From Streptomyces hokutonensis (lineage in GTDB: Bacteria > Actinomycetota > Actinomycetes > Streptomycetales > Streptomycetaceae), in NCBI RefSeq assembly GCF_000376565.1, contig NZ_BARG01000090.1, forward strand, positions 29,927-93,926: a stretch of DNA of 64,000 nt, written 5' to 3'. The notes under the pieces were generated by a model. It searched no databases. It was not told the DNA's origin and saw only the letters and a list, made by a program, of their open reading frames with translations. Both the position numbers and the translations under genes were made by a program. Of the stretch, positions 6,487 through 15,062 are shown piece after piece. The stretch's first letter is position 1, and each line of letters starts with the position of its first letter.

Positions 6487-8094
6487 GAGACACGGAAGCG
6501 GAACCCGATCAAGCCCAAGCGGGACCGCTTCACGGCCGCCCTGCCGTACTTCGCATCGGTCTTCGGCACGCTGGTCGGCGCCATCGGCTTCGCCATGTCG
6601 TACGACACCCTCGCCAAAGTTGCTTTGAGCTGGGGATTCAGCGAGGGCCTCGCGCCCTGGTTCCCGGTCGGCGTGGACGCCTCGATCCTGGCGTTCCTGG
6701 CCCTGGACCTCTACCTGATCCTCAAGGGCATCCCGTGGCCGGTGCTGCGGATGGCCGCGCACGGCATGACCGGCGCCACCGTGTGGTTCAACGCGTCCTC
6801 GCAGGGCGAGATCGGCCACGACCCGGTCCAGTCCGCCTCGCACGGCGTCATGCCGGTCCTCTTCGTGATCGGTGTGGAGGCGGCACGGCGGCTGTTCATC
6901 AAGAAGGCGCAGCTCGAAGCCGGTACGCACGCCGACCGCATCCCGCTGCACCGCTGGATCCTCGCCCCGCTGGCGACCCCGAAGTTCTACCGCCGGATGA
7001 GGCTGTACGGGGTCACCTCCTACCCGGAGATGATCCGCCGTCAGCAGGACCTCACCGCTTATGAGCAGTGGCTCAAGCGCAAGTACAAGGGCGACTTGAA
7101 CAAGGCGTCCGAGGATGAGCGCCTGCCGATGAAGATGGCCGCCTACGGCTACACGGTCGCGCAGGCCCTCGCGATGCCCGAGCAGCAGGAACGCGCTGCT
7201 GAGGAGCGGGCGGAGGAAGCCGAGCGCCGGCACCTGGATGCGGAGACGCGGCGGGAGATCGCGCAGAAGAAGGCCGAAGCCGACCGGCTGGAGGCAGGCG
7301 GCGAACTCGAAGCGGTCCGCGCCCGGGTGGAAGGCACGACTGCTCAGGCCCGAGCCCACGCCCGAGCCCAGGCCAGCGCCGCAGAGCGGGCCGCTGAGCT
7401 GGAGGAGAAGGCGCTGGAGACGGCCCTGGTCGCCGAAGCCCGCGCCCGCGAGGCGGAGGCGGAGCGCAAGGAAGCCCAGGAGCGCCGCACGGCGGCTGCC
7501 GCCGACCTGGAGACGGCCGAACTGGAGCGGCGCGCGGCGGAGAAGCGGAAGGCGGCGGCGGAGGCCGACCGGATCGCCGCGACGGAGGCACAGGCGATCG
7601 AGACGGCAGAGATCGCGGAGGCTCGCGAGCGCGCTGCCGAAGCCGATCGGCGTACTGCCGAAACGGAGATGGCCGCTGCCGAAACGCGCCGCCGCGCCGC
7701 CGAAGCCGACCGGTTGGCGGCGCAGGAGAACGACCGCAAGGCGACTGCTGACGCCAACGTCCAGGCCGCCCTGCTGCGCGAGGCCGAAACGGAGATGGCC
7801 GCTGCCGAAACGCGGCTCGCCGTCGCCGAAGTCGAGCGGCGCGCGGTCGAAATGGAAGACGAGGCGAAGCTCACCTCGCGCGAGCGGGCGGTCCGCAAGG
7901 TCGCGCGCATGGCGCTCGCGGCTGGCCTGGTGACGGTCGGCCTGGGCACCGACGAAATCCACCCCGCGCTGTCCCGGGTGGTCTCGATCGCCGACGTCCA
8001 GCGCGAGACGGCGGTGTCCTCCACGGACACGGCCTCGAAGTACCGCCAGGAGGCGGCCGACCTGCTTGTCGGCGGCTACCGACCCGGGCAGTGA
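6373..8094 (+). CDS. DUF2637/SpdB-like membrane protein with long coiled coil
   Basis: 573 aa, GGAGG before ATG 6373. Residues about 55-180 are a four-helix membrane region (ALPYFASVFGTLVGAIGFAM, GVDASILAFLALDLYLILKG, VMPVLFVIGVEAARRLF) of the DUF2637 type found beside spread and transfer genes on Streptomyces plasmids. A linker containing PLHRWILAPLATPKFYRRM follows. Residues about 270-505 are an alanine-, glutamate- and arginine-rich coiled coil with heptads such as AETEMAAAETRRRAAEADR. The final 60 residues are a small globular tail. A role in intramycelial spread, anchored in the membrane next to the TraB-like pump, is inferred from family and position. The GTTTCG array overlaps its start. 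Confidence 0.8.
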   Translation: MTITDMPQNAAPDSPVSRTPTAVSDAPEFVSGAAGGVSETRKRNPIKPKRDRFTAALPYFASVFGTLVGAIGFAMSYDTLAKVALSWGFSEGLAPWFPVGVDASILAFLALDLYLILKGIPWPVLRMAAHGMTGATVWFNASSQGEIGHDPVQSASHGVMPVLFVIGVEAARRLFIKKAQLEAGTHADRIPLHRWILAPLATPKFYRRMRLYGVTSYPEMIRRQQDLTAYEQWLKRKYKGDLNKASEDERLPMKMAAYGYTVAQALAMPEQQERAAEERAEEAERRHLDAETRREIAQKKAEADRLEAGGELEAVRARVEGTTAQARAHARAQASAAERAAELEEKALETALVAEARAREAEAERKEAQERRTAAAADLETAELERRAAEKRKAAAEADRIAATEAQAIETAEIAEARERAAEADRRTAETEMAAAETRRRAAEADRLAAQENDRKATADANVQAALLREAETEMAAAETRLAVAEVERRAVEMEDEAKLTSRERAVRKVARMALAAGLVTVGLGTDEIHPALSRVVSIADVQRETAVSSTDTASKYRQEAADLLVGGYRPGQ

Positions 8095-8236
8095 CCTGCA
8101 CGAACGAGCTGTTTCGACGGATCCACCGGCCCCCGAGCTGCTGATGACAACTCGGGGACACGGTGAAGGCGCCGAAACGCCGCCCCAATCCTCCCCCGAT
8201 CCGGATCGCACCACCCTGTAGAGGAGCAAAACCCTG

Positions 8237-8707
8237 ATGAGCGAGACGAGGAAGCCCAACACGGGCGTGTGGACGCCTGACCTGCTTGCGGAAGGACCGG
8301 AGAAGCGGCGCGTGTTCATCGAGCAGCGCCGGCAGTACCTCGCCCCCCTGCTCGCTGAGTCGAAGGCCCTGCTCGCCGAGATCGAGGCCGATCTGATCGA
8401 GGCCGACAAGCTGCCCGGTGACCTGCCGTTTCAGGCGAAGCTGCGGGCGCACCACACGGTCCGGCCGCTCGCCAAGGTCGTCGCGGACCTTGAGGACGTG
8501 ATCGTTCAGCTCACCGCGTACAGCGCGCGGTACCGGCGCAGCTACGAGGAACTGCCCGACAAGCGGGCCGTGAAGGAAGCCGAGAAGCAGCGCCTGAAGG
8601 AGCTGAAGGCCAGCGGCGGGCAGCCGCAGATCGACGCGCCCGCGCCGAAAACGGAACCCGCTGAGGACCCGCACCCGTTCTTCGCGCACCTCAACAAGGG
8701 CGCGTGA
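8237..8707 (+). CDS. helical plasmid protein, function unknown
   Basis: 156 aa from ATG 8237 with AGAGGAG 10 nt upstream. It is mostly helical (SKALLAEIEADLIEADKL, VVADLEDVIVQLTAYSARYR) with a proline-rich end (PAPKTEPAEDPHPFFAHL). It overlaps the next small gene at 8707 by a GTGATG junction. No named family recognised; it lies within the spread/transfer region. Confidence 0.7.
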   Translation: MSETRKPNTGVWTPDLLAEGPEKRRVFIEQRRQYLAPLLAESKALLAEIEADLIEADKLPGDLPFQAKLRAHHTVRPLAKVVADLEDVIVQLTAYSARYRRSYEELPDKRAVKEAEKQRLKELKASGGQPQIDAPAPKTEPAEDPHPFFAHLNKGA

Positions 8708-8910
8708 TGCCGGGCAAGGATCCCGCGCGGTCCAGGCGCCTCACCTTCGAGCTGTGGTCGCCCCGGATCAACGGGGCGGCCACAGCTCGCGACCGCGTGG
8801 TCGTCCTCGTCGACGCGGCCCGGGCGCACCTTCCCGATGATGATCCAATGTGGGCCGCGCTGGGCGAACAGCTCGGCAAGTACCTGAAGGAGAAGGGCTT
8901 CGGCTCGTAA
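8707..8910 (+). CDS. small protein coupled to the preceding gene
   Basis: 67 aa from ATG 8707 (a GTG at 8704 is equally in frame). Sequence MPGKDPARSRRLTFELWSPR, then a helix VVVLVDAARAHLPDDDPMW. The start overlaps the TGA of the gene before, indicating coupling. Function unknown. Confidence 0.55.
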   Translation: MPGKDPARSRRLTFELWSPRINGAATARDRVVVLVDAARAHLPDDDPMWAALGEQLGKYLKEKGFGS

Positions 8911-9031
8911 CTCTCCGCGTTCAAAATCAACGTTCAAATCAAGGAATCCGGCCGCTCAGGCTGTCGCCGGACGCGCGCGTCACGCGCGCGCGTACGCGAG
9001 GCAGGCGGTTACGTCAAGTGAGGACGAAAAG

Positions 9032-10999
9032 ATGACCGACGACGGTCGGGGCGCGGACGTCATCACGCTCCCCATGCTCAACCTGGCGCCCCCCGGCGCC
9101 GCTCCCGACGACGGTGTGCCAGCCCCGCCGGAACCCGGTGACCTGGCCCCGCCGCCCGCCTTCTTCCTGCCGTTCCCGACCCCCGGCGACGACGGCGATT
9201 CGAGCGCGGTCGACCCGGACGACGTCGCCCCGCAGATGGTCGCCAACGCCTCAAGCGGAACCGGAACACCGGCCCGCGCGACGGCCTCGATGGCGATGGT
9301 CACGATGGCGGCGATCGCCGTCGCGGCGCTGCGCGGCACGTGGTCGGTGGCGAACTACCTGAAGGCGCGGCGCGAGCACCATGACGCCGTGGCCGACAAG
9401 GCGCGCGAGGCTGCCGACAAGCAGAAGGTCGCCAACGCGGCAGCCGGTGCGAAGAAGGGCGTGCAGTCCGGGCCCGAGTTCGGACGCGGCGCGGCCGGCA
9501 GGGGCGGCGGTGGTCGTTCGGGCGGGTCCGGCGCTGGCGCCGGCTCGGGGCGCGGCACCTTCGGGCAGCAGCAGAAGCCCTCCCCGAAGGGTGGCGGCCG
9601 GGGCAGCTCGGCCAACGGCTCCGCAGGGGCCGGCGGCCGCGGCACGGGAGCGAAGGGACCGAACGGAGCTGCTGGCGGCGGTTCCCGCTCCTCCGGGCCG
9701 GGCTCATCAGGCAAGGGTTCGAAGGGTGCGGCCGGAGGCGGCACCGGATCGTCGGGCTCGGGATCGAGCAAGGGTTCACCGAGCGGGGCGAAGCAGTCCC
9801 CCGGCACGCTCGGGAAGCTCGCGACCGGACGCCAGCAGCGCAAGAACGACGAAGCGAAGGCGCAGCGGGCGGCCGCGGCCGACCATCGCAAGGCCGACCT
9901 GGCCGACCGTACGGCGGCTCGGAAGGAAGCTGCAGCCGAGGCAGCCGATCGGCGCAAGCGGAGGGCTGAGAAGCAGAAGGCGAAGCGTGAACGCGAGAAG
10001 GCCGCCGGCGCCAGCCCCAAGACCCCGGCCCCGACCTCGAAGGTCGATCTGACCAAGAAGCCCAAGCCGACGCCGCCCACGGCCCCGGCCCCGACCTCGA
10101 AGGTCGACTTGACCAAGAAGCCGAAGCCGGCCCCCACCACCAAGGTCGATCTGACCAAGAAGCCGAAGCCGACGCCGCCCAAGACCCAGAAGGTCAACCT
10201 GACCAAGAAGCCGAAGCCGGCCAGTTCGAAGGGAAGGACGAAGAAGACACCGAAGCCGCCCCGGAGGAAGAAGCCGCGCACCGCGCGCCGGAAGCCGAAA
10301 GGGAGCACGACGGGGACGGGACCGAGGTCGGGTCGGCGGCGCAGGAAGGGCCGCACTACGACCGACCCCGGGTCGATGCCCGGCGGCGACGGCGAGTGGC
10401 TGCGCCCCCCGCCCGGCTGGGACGTCACCTACACGGTTGAGGACATCCGGGCCGAACGGCGGCGACGCCAGCCCGCCGGCAGCATCACCACAGGTCGCAG
10501 GGAGCTGCCCGCCGGATCATCCGGTCAGGTCGTGCCCACCCGATCCGTACCGAAAGAGAGCCCGATCGTCATGGGTAGTGCCGTTGCAGTCGGCGAGGTC
10601 GGCGACACCCAGTTCGTCGACGCGGAACTGACCGTGTACGACCTGATCGAGTCCGACGAAGAGATGAGCGAGCAGATCCTTCAGGGCGTCGATCACATGA
10701 ACCTCGTTGCCGCGAAGTGCGAGGGCCTGAAGTCCGGGCTCGAATCCCTCTACGCGATGTGCATCGAGAAGAAGGTGCCCGGCGTCCTCGTGAAGTGGTG
10801 CATCCGGCTCATGGAGCGGGCCGGCAGCGTGCAGGACAAGGCTGAGGCGCTGCGGGACTCCCTGCCGCGTGCCTCCGAGGCGATCCTGACGGCACGGGAC
10901 ACCGCCGTCGAAGCCGACAAGCTGCGCGCCGACCGGGTGAAGGAAGCCGGGCACGTCGCACCGGCTGAGCGCGAGTACCACGACCGAAGCGGGGTGTGA
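9032..10999 (+). CDS. repeat-rich membrane protein of the transfer/spread region
   Basis: 655 aa. The N-terminal 80 residues are proline- and acid-rich; one membrane helix follows at about 85-105 (ASMAMVTMAAIAVAALRG). Residues about 145-270 are glycine/serine low complexity. Then comes a KA/R-rich coil (about 270-330) and four copies of a (K)VDLTKKPKP or VNLTKKPKP unit separated by proline/threonine spacers (about 335-395). A basic stretch and a compact helical C-terminal domain (about 520-650) complete it. The composition suggests a membrane-anchored, nucleic-acid- or envelope-contacting protein. It lies two genes upstream of the TraB-like ATPase, which fits a transfer-pore or spread role, but no family name is assignable. 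Confidence 0.7.
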   Translation: MTDDGRGADVITLPMLNLAPPGAAPDDGVPAPPEPGDLAPPPAFFLPFPTPGDDGDSSAVDPDDVAPQMVANASSGTGTPARATASMAMVTMAAIAVAALRGTWSVANYLKARREHHDAVADKAREAADKQKVANAAAGAKKGVQSGPEFGRGAAGRGGGGRSGGSGAGAGSGRGTFGQQQKPSPKGGGRGSSANGSAGAGGRGTGAKGPNGAAGGGSRSSGPGSSGKGSKGAAGGGTGSSGSGSSKGSPSGAKQSPGTLGKLATGRQQRKNDEAKAQRAAAADHRKADLADRTAARKEAAAEAADRRKRRAEKQKAKREREKAAGASPKTPAPTSKVDLTKKPKPTPPTAPAPTSKVDLTKKPKPAPTTKVDLTKKPKPTPPKTQKVNLTKKPKPASSKGRTKKTPKPPRRKKPRTARRKPKGSTTGTGPRSGRRRRKGRTTTDPGSMPGGDGEWLRPPPGWDVTYTVEDIRAERRRRQPAGSITTGRRELPAGSSGQVVPTRSVPKESPIVMGSAVAVGEVGDTQFVDAELTVYDLIESDEEMSEQILQGVDHMNLVAAKCEGLKSGLESLYAMCIEKKVPGVLVKWCIRLMERAGSVQDKAEALRDSLPRASEAILTARDTAVEADKLRADRVKEAGHVAPAEREYHDRSGV

Positions 11000-11001
11000 C
11001 C

Positions 11002-11556
11002 ATGAGTTCTGAAGTCGAAGCCTCCGGGAGCGGCGGCGCGATCGAACCGACCAACGTACAGACCAGCGCGGAAGTCACCGCGTCCGGTGCGTCCGACCTG
11101 CCCGCCCCGGGCGAGGGTTCGGACGCACCGGCCGAAGGCGGCGAGCTCACCCCGCTGAACGGGGGCCGGATCGTCGACGTCATCGCGGACGCCCTGACGT
11201 TCATGCTCGTCATCGCCCGTCTTGGGATCGCGGCGGTCGCGATGCGGCTGCTCTCGCAGGCAGTGAAGGGCGCGTACTCGTACGTGGAGGACTGCGCGCA
11301 GACCGTCGACGGGCTCGCCGACGTCGCCGCGTCGCTGGCCGTCGACGACTCTGTCACCTCCTCGCACCACGACGCGGCAGCCACGATGCGCGAGTCCCTC
11401 GCGCTCGCCGACGCGCTCTCCGCTGAAGCAGCCGAGATGTCGACCGAGTTCGACAACGCAGCCCGCGACCACGAGAACGACTACGGCGACGTCAACGAGG
11501 CCATGCAGTCCGGCACCGCCGACGTCGCCGAACGCGAGTGGTACAGCAACCGCTGA
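11002..11556 (+). CDS. single-pass membrane protein
   Basis: 184 aa from ATG 11002; a GTG at 10996 overlaps the previous stop and is possible. An N-terminal low-complexity segment precedes one membrane helix (VIADALTFMLVIARLGIAAV, about residues 60-82), followed by helical, acidic residues (AATMRESLALADALSAEAAE). It ends just before a perfect palindromic terminator and is probably the last gene of the unit starting at 9032. Function unknown. Confidence 0.65.
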   Translation: MSSEVEASGSGGAIEPTNVQTSAEVTASGASDLPAPGEGSDAPAEGGELTPLNGGRIVDVIADALTFMLVIARLGIAAVAMRLLSQAVKGAYSYVEDCAQTVDGLADVAASLAVDDSVTSSHHDAAATMRESLALADALSAEAAEMSTEFDNAARDHENDYGDVNEAMQSGTADVAEREWYSNR

Positions 11557-11571
11557 CCCAATCCGCCCCCG

Positions 11572-11603
11572 AAGGCGCCCGGTCCTCGAGGACCGGGCGC
11601 CTT
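11572..11603 (+). terminator. perfect 32-bp palindromic terminator
   Basis: The arms AAGGCGCCCGGTCCTC and GAGGACCGGGCGCCTT are exact complements with no loop. It lies 16 nt after the stop of the 11002 gene and ends in CTT. Confidence 0.8.
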
Positions 11604-11629
11604 CCGCATACCTGAAAGGAGTGCCGGCG

Positions 11630-12490
11630 ATGCCGCTGCGCACGTACATCCAGACCACCCGCCGTGCCGGTTCGGCCGCGGTCAGCGGCGTCGGCCGGCT
11701 CGCGACCCTCGCGGGCGGTGGCGCCATGGTGGCGGGGCTGTTCACCGACGCCGGCACCCTGCCCGCGATCCTCACCACGGTCGCGGCCGGACTGGGCGGG
11801 GCATTCCTGTCGCCCCGGTTCCAGCTGGCCCATCCGATGAAGAAGCCGATCGTCTACACGATCTACCTGACGCCGCACACCGTCCTCGTCTCCAACCTCT
11901 TCACCGAGCTCGCGTGGGACGCGACCGAGGGCCGCCTGGTCCAGGGCGGCGTCGCCGTGCTGTGGACGGCCGGAGTGTGGTGGCTGCGTCCCGGGAAGCT
12001 CGCCAAGCGCGTCGCGAAGTGGCCCGAGCCCGTCGTCGAACCCGACGACACCGAGGCCGACCAGGACGGCGCGGGCGCCGGAGCCGAGGTTGCCATCGCG
12101 ATTCCCGACGATCCGGCGGGCCGGTGGTGGGCCCTGAACGCGGCGAAGAAGGACGGCGTCGCTGAGGGCACTCGTGTGATCGCGGTGCGGGCGATCGAGG
12201 ACGGGCGCCGTGTCGCCGTCGCGCTGACCGCGATCGAGAAGGGCGAGCCCGTACCCGACATCAAGATCAAGCGCCTGTCGGCCCTGATGAACGTGCCCGG
12301 GGAACTGCTGGAGATGCAGGAGATTCCCGGGCGCGGCGCCGGATTCGCGATGCTGCTGATCGGCCCCAGGCCCGAGGCGGGCCCGGCGCGCGATGAGGAC
12401 GTGTGGGCGGAGATCGGCCGGTCCGCGCTGCCCGGCGTGACCCTCACCGAGATCAACGAGTACGACATGTCGAAGGAGCTCAACCCGTGA
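11630..12490 (+). CDS. membrane protein coupled to the TraB-like ATPase
   Basis: 286 aa from ATG 11630, with AAAGGAG 9 nt upstream; the GTG at 11621 is too close to that site. Two or three membrane helices occupy residues about 20-115 (LATLAGGGAMVAGLFTDAG, LPAILTTVAAGLGGAFLSP, GGVAVLWTAGVWWL). A cytosolic domain of about 150 residues follows (RWWALNAAKKDGVAEGTRV, IGRSALPGVTLTEINEYDM). Its stop overlaps the GTG of the ATPase (12487-12490), so the two are made together. This is a candidate membrane partner of the transfer ATPase, by context only. Confidence 0.7.
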   Translation: MPLRTYIQTTRRAGSAAVSGVGRLATLAGGGAMVAGLFTDAGTLPAILTTVAAGLGGAFLSPRFQLAHPMKKPIVYTIYLTPHTVLVSNLFTELAWDATEGRLVQGGVAVLWTAGVWWLRPGKLAKRVAKWPEPVVEPDDTEADQDGAGAGAEVAIAIPDDPAGRWWALNAAKKDGVAEGTRVIAVRAIEDGRRVAVALTAIEKGEPVPDIKIKRLSALMNVPGELLEMQEIPGRGAGFAMLLIGPRPEAGPARDEDVWAEIGRSALPGVTLTEINEYDMSKELNP

Positions 12491-13920
12491 CCCCGGCAGC
12501 TCTTGCGAAGAAGCACGTTGCGGAAAAGCAGGAGGTGATGCGCGAGTACATGCTGCGCACCCGGCCGGGAGGTGTGAAGGGCGCCGACCACGACGCCCTG
12601 TGCGACCTCCTGGAGGTCGACGACCCCAGCCGCGTCATCTTCGAGCAGGGGCGCGGCCGCCAGGCCGTCGTCCGCGTCTTCCCCGTGAACCCGCTCGCGA
12701 AGATGCGCGCGATCACCCTCGAAGACCTCCAGCTCGATGAGAACGGCTGCATCCGGATCGGCTCGTACTACGACGGCGAACCGCTGCGGATGCGGGTCCA
12801 CGACCCCGAGACCGGCAACGCCCAGCGCATCATCATCTTCGGCACGACCGGCGCCGGGAAGAGCCGCGCCCTTCAGGCGTTCCTCGCCGCCTGCAAGCGC
12901 AACGGGATCGTCGTACACCTCGCCGACCTCAAGGGTGGCCAGTCCGTACCCGAGGCGAAGGGCAACGTCGCCACGCACGTACGGACGTTGAAAGAGGCGA
13001 TGGGCCTGCTGCGGGCCGCCGTCGCGAAGGCCGAAGAGCGGTTCAACCGGTACGCCGACATGGGCCGCTCGGGCTTCCTGATCGACAACCCGGACCCGCT
13101 CGAGTACGTCGTCATCGACGAAGCCAACCGCCTGCTCGAAAAGGGCAGCCCGTTCCGGGCCGAAGCAGCACGGCTGATCAAGGAAATCGGACGGACCGGG
13201 CGCAGCGTCGGCATCGGCATCGTGCTCGCCGCGCAGGCCGGGCACCTTGACGAGCTCGGAGGCAGCGACACGCTGAGGGCCATGCTGAAGGAGGGCGAGG
13301 TCATCCTCCTTCGGTGGAGCTCGCAGATGATGGCCTCGCTCGTGGGCGACGGTCTGCTGCCCACCGGGGAGAACCTCCAGCCCATCCCGAAGATCCTCGG
13401 TGCCGCCCGCCGTATCCAGAGGTGGGGCGCGCCCGTCGACCGCAGCAAGGAGAGGCCGAACTCGCAGGGCATGTGCTACCACCTGACGTCGGCCCGGCCG
13501 TCGTCGATGGCACGCTTCTTCCTCATCGGCTCGCTCTCGCCGCACGAGGGGTTCGACCCGGTGATCCGCCAGCTCTACGGGTCCGCACCGCCCCCGGGCC
13601 AGCCTCTGAAGCTGATCTACCCGCCGCCCAAGGACGGCCAGGGAGGCCAGGCGGCAGAGGGCGGTGACGGCCTGGAGTACGGCGGGGGCGACGAAGGTGA
13701 GCCCGAGTCGCTGCCGGCGATGCCGAAGACGCTCAAGGAGCGGATCCTCGCGGCACTTGACTCCGGCCCCCTGTCGGAGGCGGACCTCCTCGCGGCCCTC
13801 GATGTGGACGGCGGGAAGGACGCGAAGCGCGGCTCCGTGCGCACCACGGTCAGCACTCTTCGGGGCGAGGAAAAGCTCGCCCCGAAGGACGCATCCGGCC
13901 TGATCAGCCTGCCCATGTGA
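12487..13920 (+). CDS. FtsK/TraB-like DNA translocase
   Basis: 477 aa from GTG 12487. The Walker A motif GTTGAGKS is at residues 119-126, a DLKGGQ segment at 148-152, and Walker B VVIDEA at 208-213; the AAA core runs to about 330. The last 60 residues (TLKERILAALDSGPLSEADL, RGSVRTTVSTLRGEEKL) look like a winged helix, matching the DNA-recognising tail of FtsK and of Streptomyces TraB. TraB proteins are hexameric pumps that move double-stranded plasmid DNA between hyphae after recognising 8-bp repeats in a clt locus. There is no membrane segment here; the coupled 11630 protein may supply it. Confidence in the ATPase class is high; the transfer role is inferred. Confidence 0.88.
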   Translation: MTPAALAKKHVAEKQEVMREYMLRTRPGGVKGADHDALCDLLEVDDPSRVIFEQGRGRQAVVRVFPVNPLAKMRAITLEDLQLDENGCIRIGSYYDGEPLRMRVHDPETGNAQRIIIFGTTGAGKSRALQAFLAACKRNGIVVHLADLKGGQSVPEAKGNVATHVRTLKEAMGLLRAAVAKAEERFNRYADMGRSGFLIDNPDPLEYVVIDEANRLLEKGSPFRAEAARLIKEIGRTGRSVGIGIVLAAQAGHLDELGGSDTLRAMLKEGEVILLRWSSQMMASLVGDGLLPTGENLQPIPKILGAARRIQRWGAPVDRSKERPNSQGMCYHLTSARPSSMARFFLIGSLSPHEGFDPVIRQLYGSAPPPGQPLKLIYPPPKDGQGGQAAEGGDGLEYGGGDEGEPESLPAMPKTLKERILAALDSGPLSEADLLAALDVDGGKDAKRGSVRTTVSTLRGEEKLAPKDASGLISLPM

Positions 13921-13970
13921 TCAAAGGCGTCCCGAGACCCGCCGCGGGACGCCCCGCTCCCGCACCCCTT

Positions 13971-14003
13971 GCGCCCTCCCCGCCGACACGGCGGGGAGAG
14001 CGC
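13971..14003 (+). terminator. GCGCCCTCCCCGCC hairpin, copy 1
   Basis: Stem of CTCCCCGCCG with CGGCGGGGAG flanked by GCGC on both sides, 50 nt after the ATPase stop. CACCCCTTGCGCCCTCCCCG is repeated before the next hairpin at 14267. Confidence 0.55.
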
Positions 14004-14051
14004 CCCCGTGTCGCCGTCATCTACACCGCCCTCCCGAAGGAGTTGCCCACC

Positions 14052-14243
14052 GTGGCGCTGACCGTCTCCCTGGTCGTCCTCGCCGGAATCGCCGTGCTGA
14101 TCCTGCTCCGCAGCGGCTACCTGCGTGTCTGGCCCGCCCTCGCCGCCGTCCTGTTCGGCTTCACCCTCGCCTCCACCGGCATCGCCCCCGCCATCACCAG
14201 CGGCATCAGCAGCCTCGCCGGAATGCTCAGCCACATCGGATAA
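14052..14243 (+). CDS. 63-aa two-helix membrane protein
   Basis: Start taken at GTG 14052, with AAGGAG 9 nt upstream. The frame is open further up but without a ribosome site, and it would read through the hairpin. Two membrane segments: ALTVSLVVLAGIAVLILL and VWPALAAVLFGFTLASTGIA. Small two-helix proteins of this size are a regular part of Streptomyces plasmid spread (spd) operons. Flanked by two copies of the same hairpin. Confidence 0.65.
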   Translation: MALTVSLVVLAGIAVLILLRSGYLRVWPALAAVLFGFTLASTGIAPAITSGISSLAGMLSHIG

Positions 14244-14266
14244 CCCGCCCCACTCCCCCACCCCTT

Positions 14267-14299
14267 GCGCCCTCCCCGCCGCCACGGCCGGGAGGGCGC
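14267..14299 (+). terminator. GCGCCCTCCC hairpin, copy 2
   Basis: GCGCCCTCCC at 14267-14276 pairs with GGGAGGGCGC at 14290-14299, 23 nt after a stop codon. Sequence upstream and in the left arm is shared with the hairpin at 13971. Confidence 0.55.
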
Positions 14300-14327
14300 C
14301 CCCACATCTGCCCGGATGGAGAACACC

Positions 14328-14828
14328 GTGAACTTCGACCACATCGCCCGCCCGATGACCGACGACGAAGCCGAGGCCGAAGCCGAGCGGATCATCGCCA
14401 GGTCGTTCTACGGGCCGGAGACGCCCCCCGTACGGCACATGACGACGTCGTTCCGCGACGACACCCCGCTGCCCGCCTACGGCGACGCCCCGCCCGTCCG
14501 TCAGGACGACAAGCGGATCGTGCCCGCCTGGGCGGCCGGGATCGCCGTCGCGAGCATCGGTGTCGGCGCCGGTTCCGTCGGTCTCGGCTGCTGCGCCTGG
14601 CTGGTCCTCAAGGGCCTCGCCTCGGTCACGCTCAACGGCGTGCTGATGGTGACCCTGCCCTTCGCGGGCTTCGCCATGGCCGTCACCGCGATCGGCGGCG
14701 CGATCAGCAGCGCCCGCAGCGCCGTCACCAACAACGTGTACGAGGGCTCGGTCACCCAGAACACCGAGATCAACAACACCAGCAACCAGCGCGGGATGTT
14801 CTCCCGCACCCGCAACGACGTCCGCTGA
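14328..14828 (+). CDS. two-helix membrane protein
   Basis: 166 aa from GTG 14328, GGATGGAG 7 nt upstream. An acidic N-terminus (MTDDEAEAEAERIIARSF) is followed by two membrane segments (AWAAGIAVASIGVGAGSVG, VLMVTLPFAGFAMAVTAIGG) and a polar asparagine/threonine-rich tail (NNVYEGSVTQNTEINNTSN). Likely spread-type protein; no family name assigned. Confidence 0.65.
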   Translation: MNFDHIARPMTDDEAEAEAERIIARSFYGPETPPVRHMTTSFRDDTPLPAYGDAPPVRQDDKRIVPAWAAGIAVASIGVGAGSVGLGCCAWLVLKGLASVTLNGVLMVTLPFAGFAMAVTAIGGAISSARSAVTNNVYEGSVTQNTEINNTSNQRGMFSRTRNDVR

Positions 14829-15062
14829 CACCGGCTGCCCTGCCTCGCATCCGACACCCCGCCGTACGGGCCGGGCTTCGGGTGCGGGACAGGCCGTCCG
14901 GCCTCGAGGCCAGTCGCAGCCGATCCCGACACGGCCAGGTCATCGGCCCTCGGCATCCCGGATCTGCCCGCCGACCGCAGCAGTCGCCTCCGGCCCGCCG
15001 CTCACTGCGCGGGCCCACTCGCACGCTCCGCGAACACCCCACCGACACCTTGGAGTTGCCCC

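Noticed and set aside
7659..7811. CGAAAC words at 21-bp spacing inside the coiled-coil region
   Set aside because: The 21-bp period follows from the heptad repeat AETEMAA/AETRRRA, so it is not independent evidence for a binding array.
5416..8409. A 997-codon open frame on the minus strand opposite the DUF2637-like and neighbouring genes
   Set aside because: It is composed of RFGSGxxRFG-type low complexity created by the GTTTCG array and heptad repeats on the other strand, and has no recognisable domain or ribosome site.
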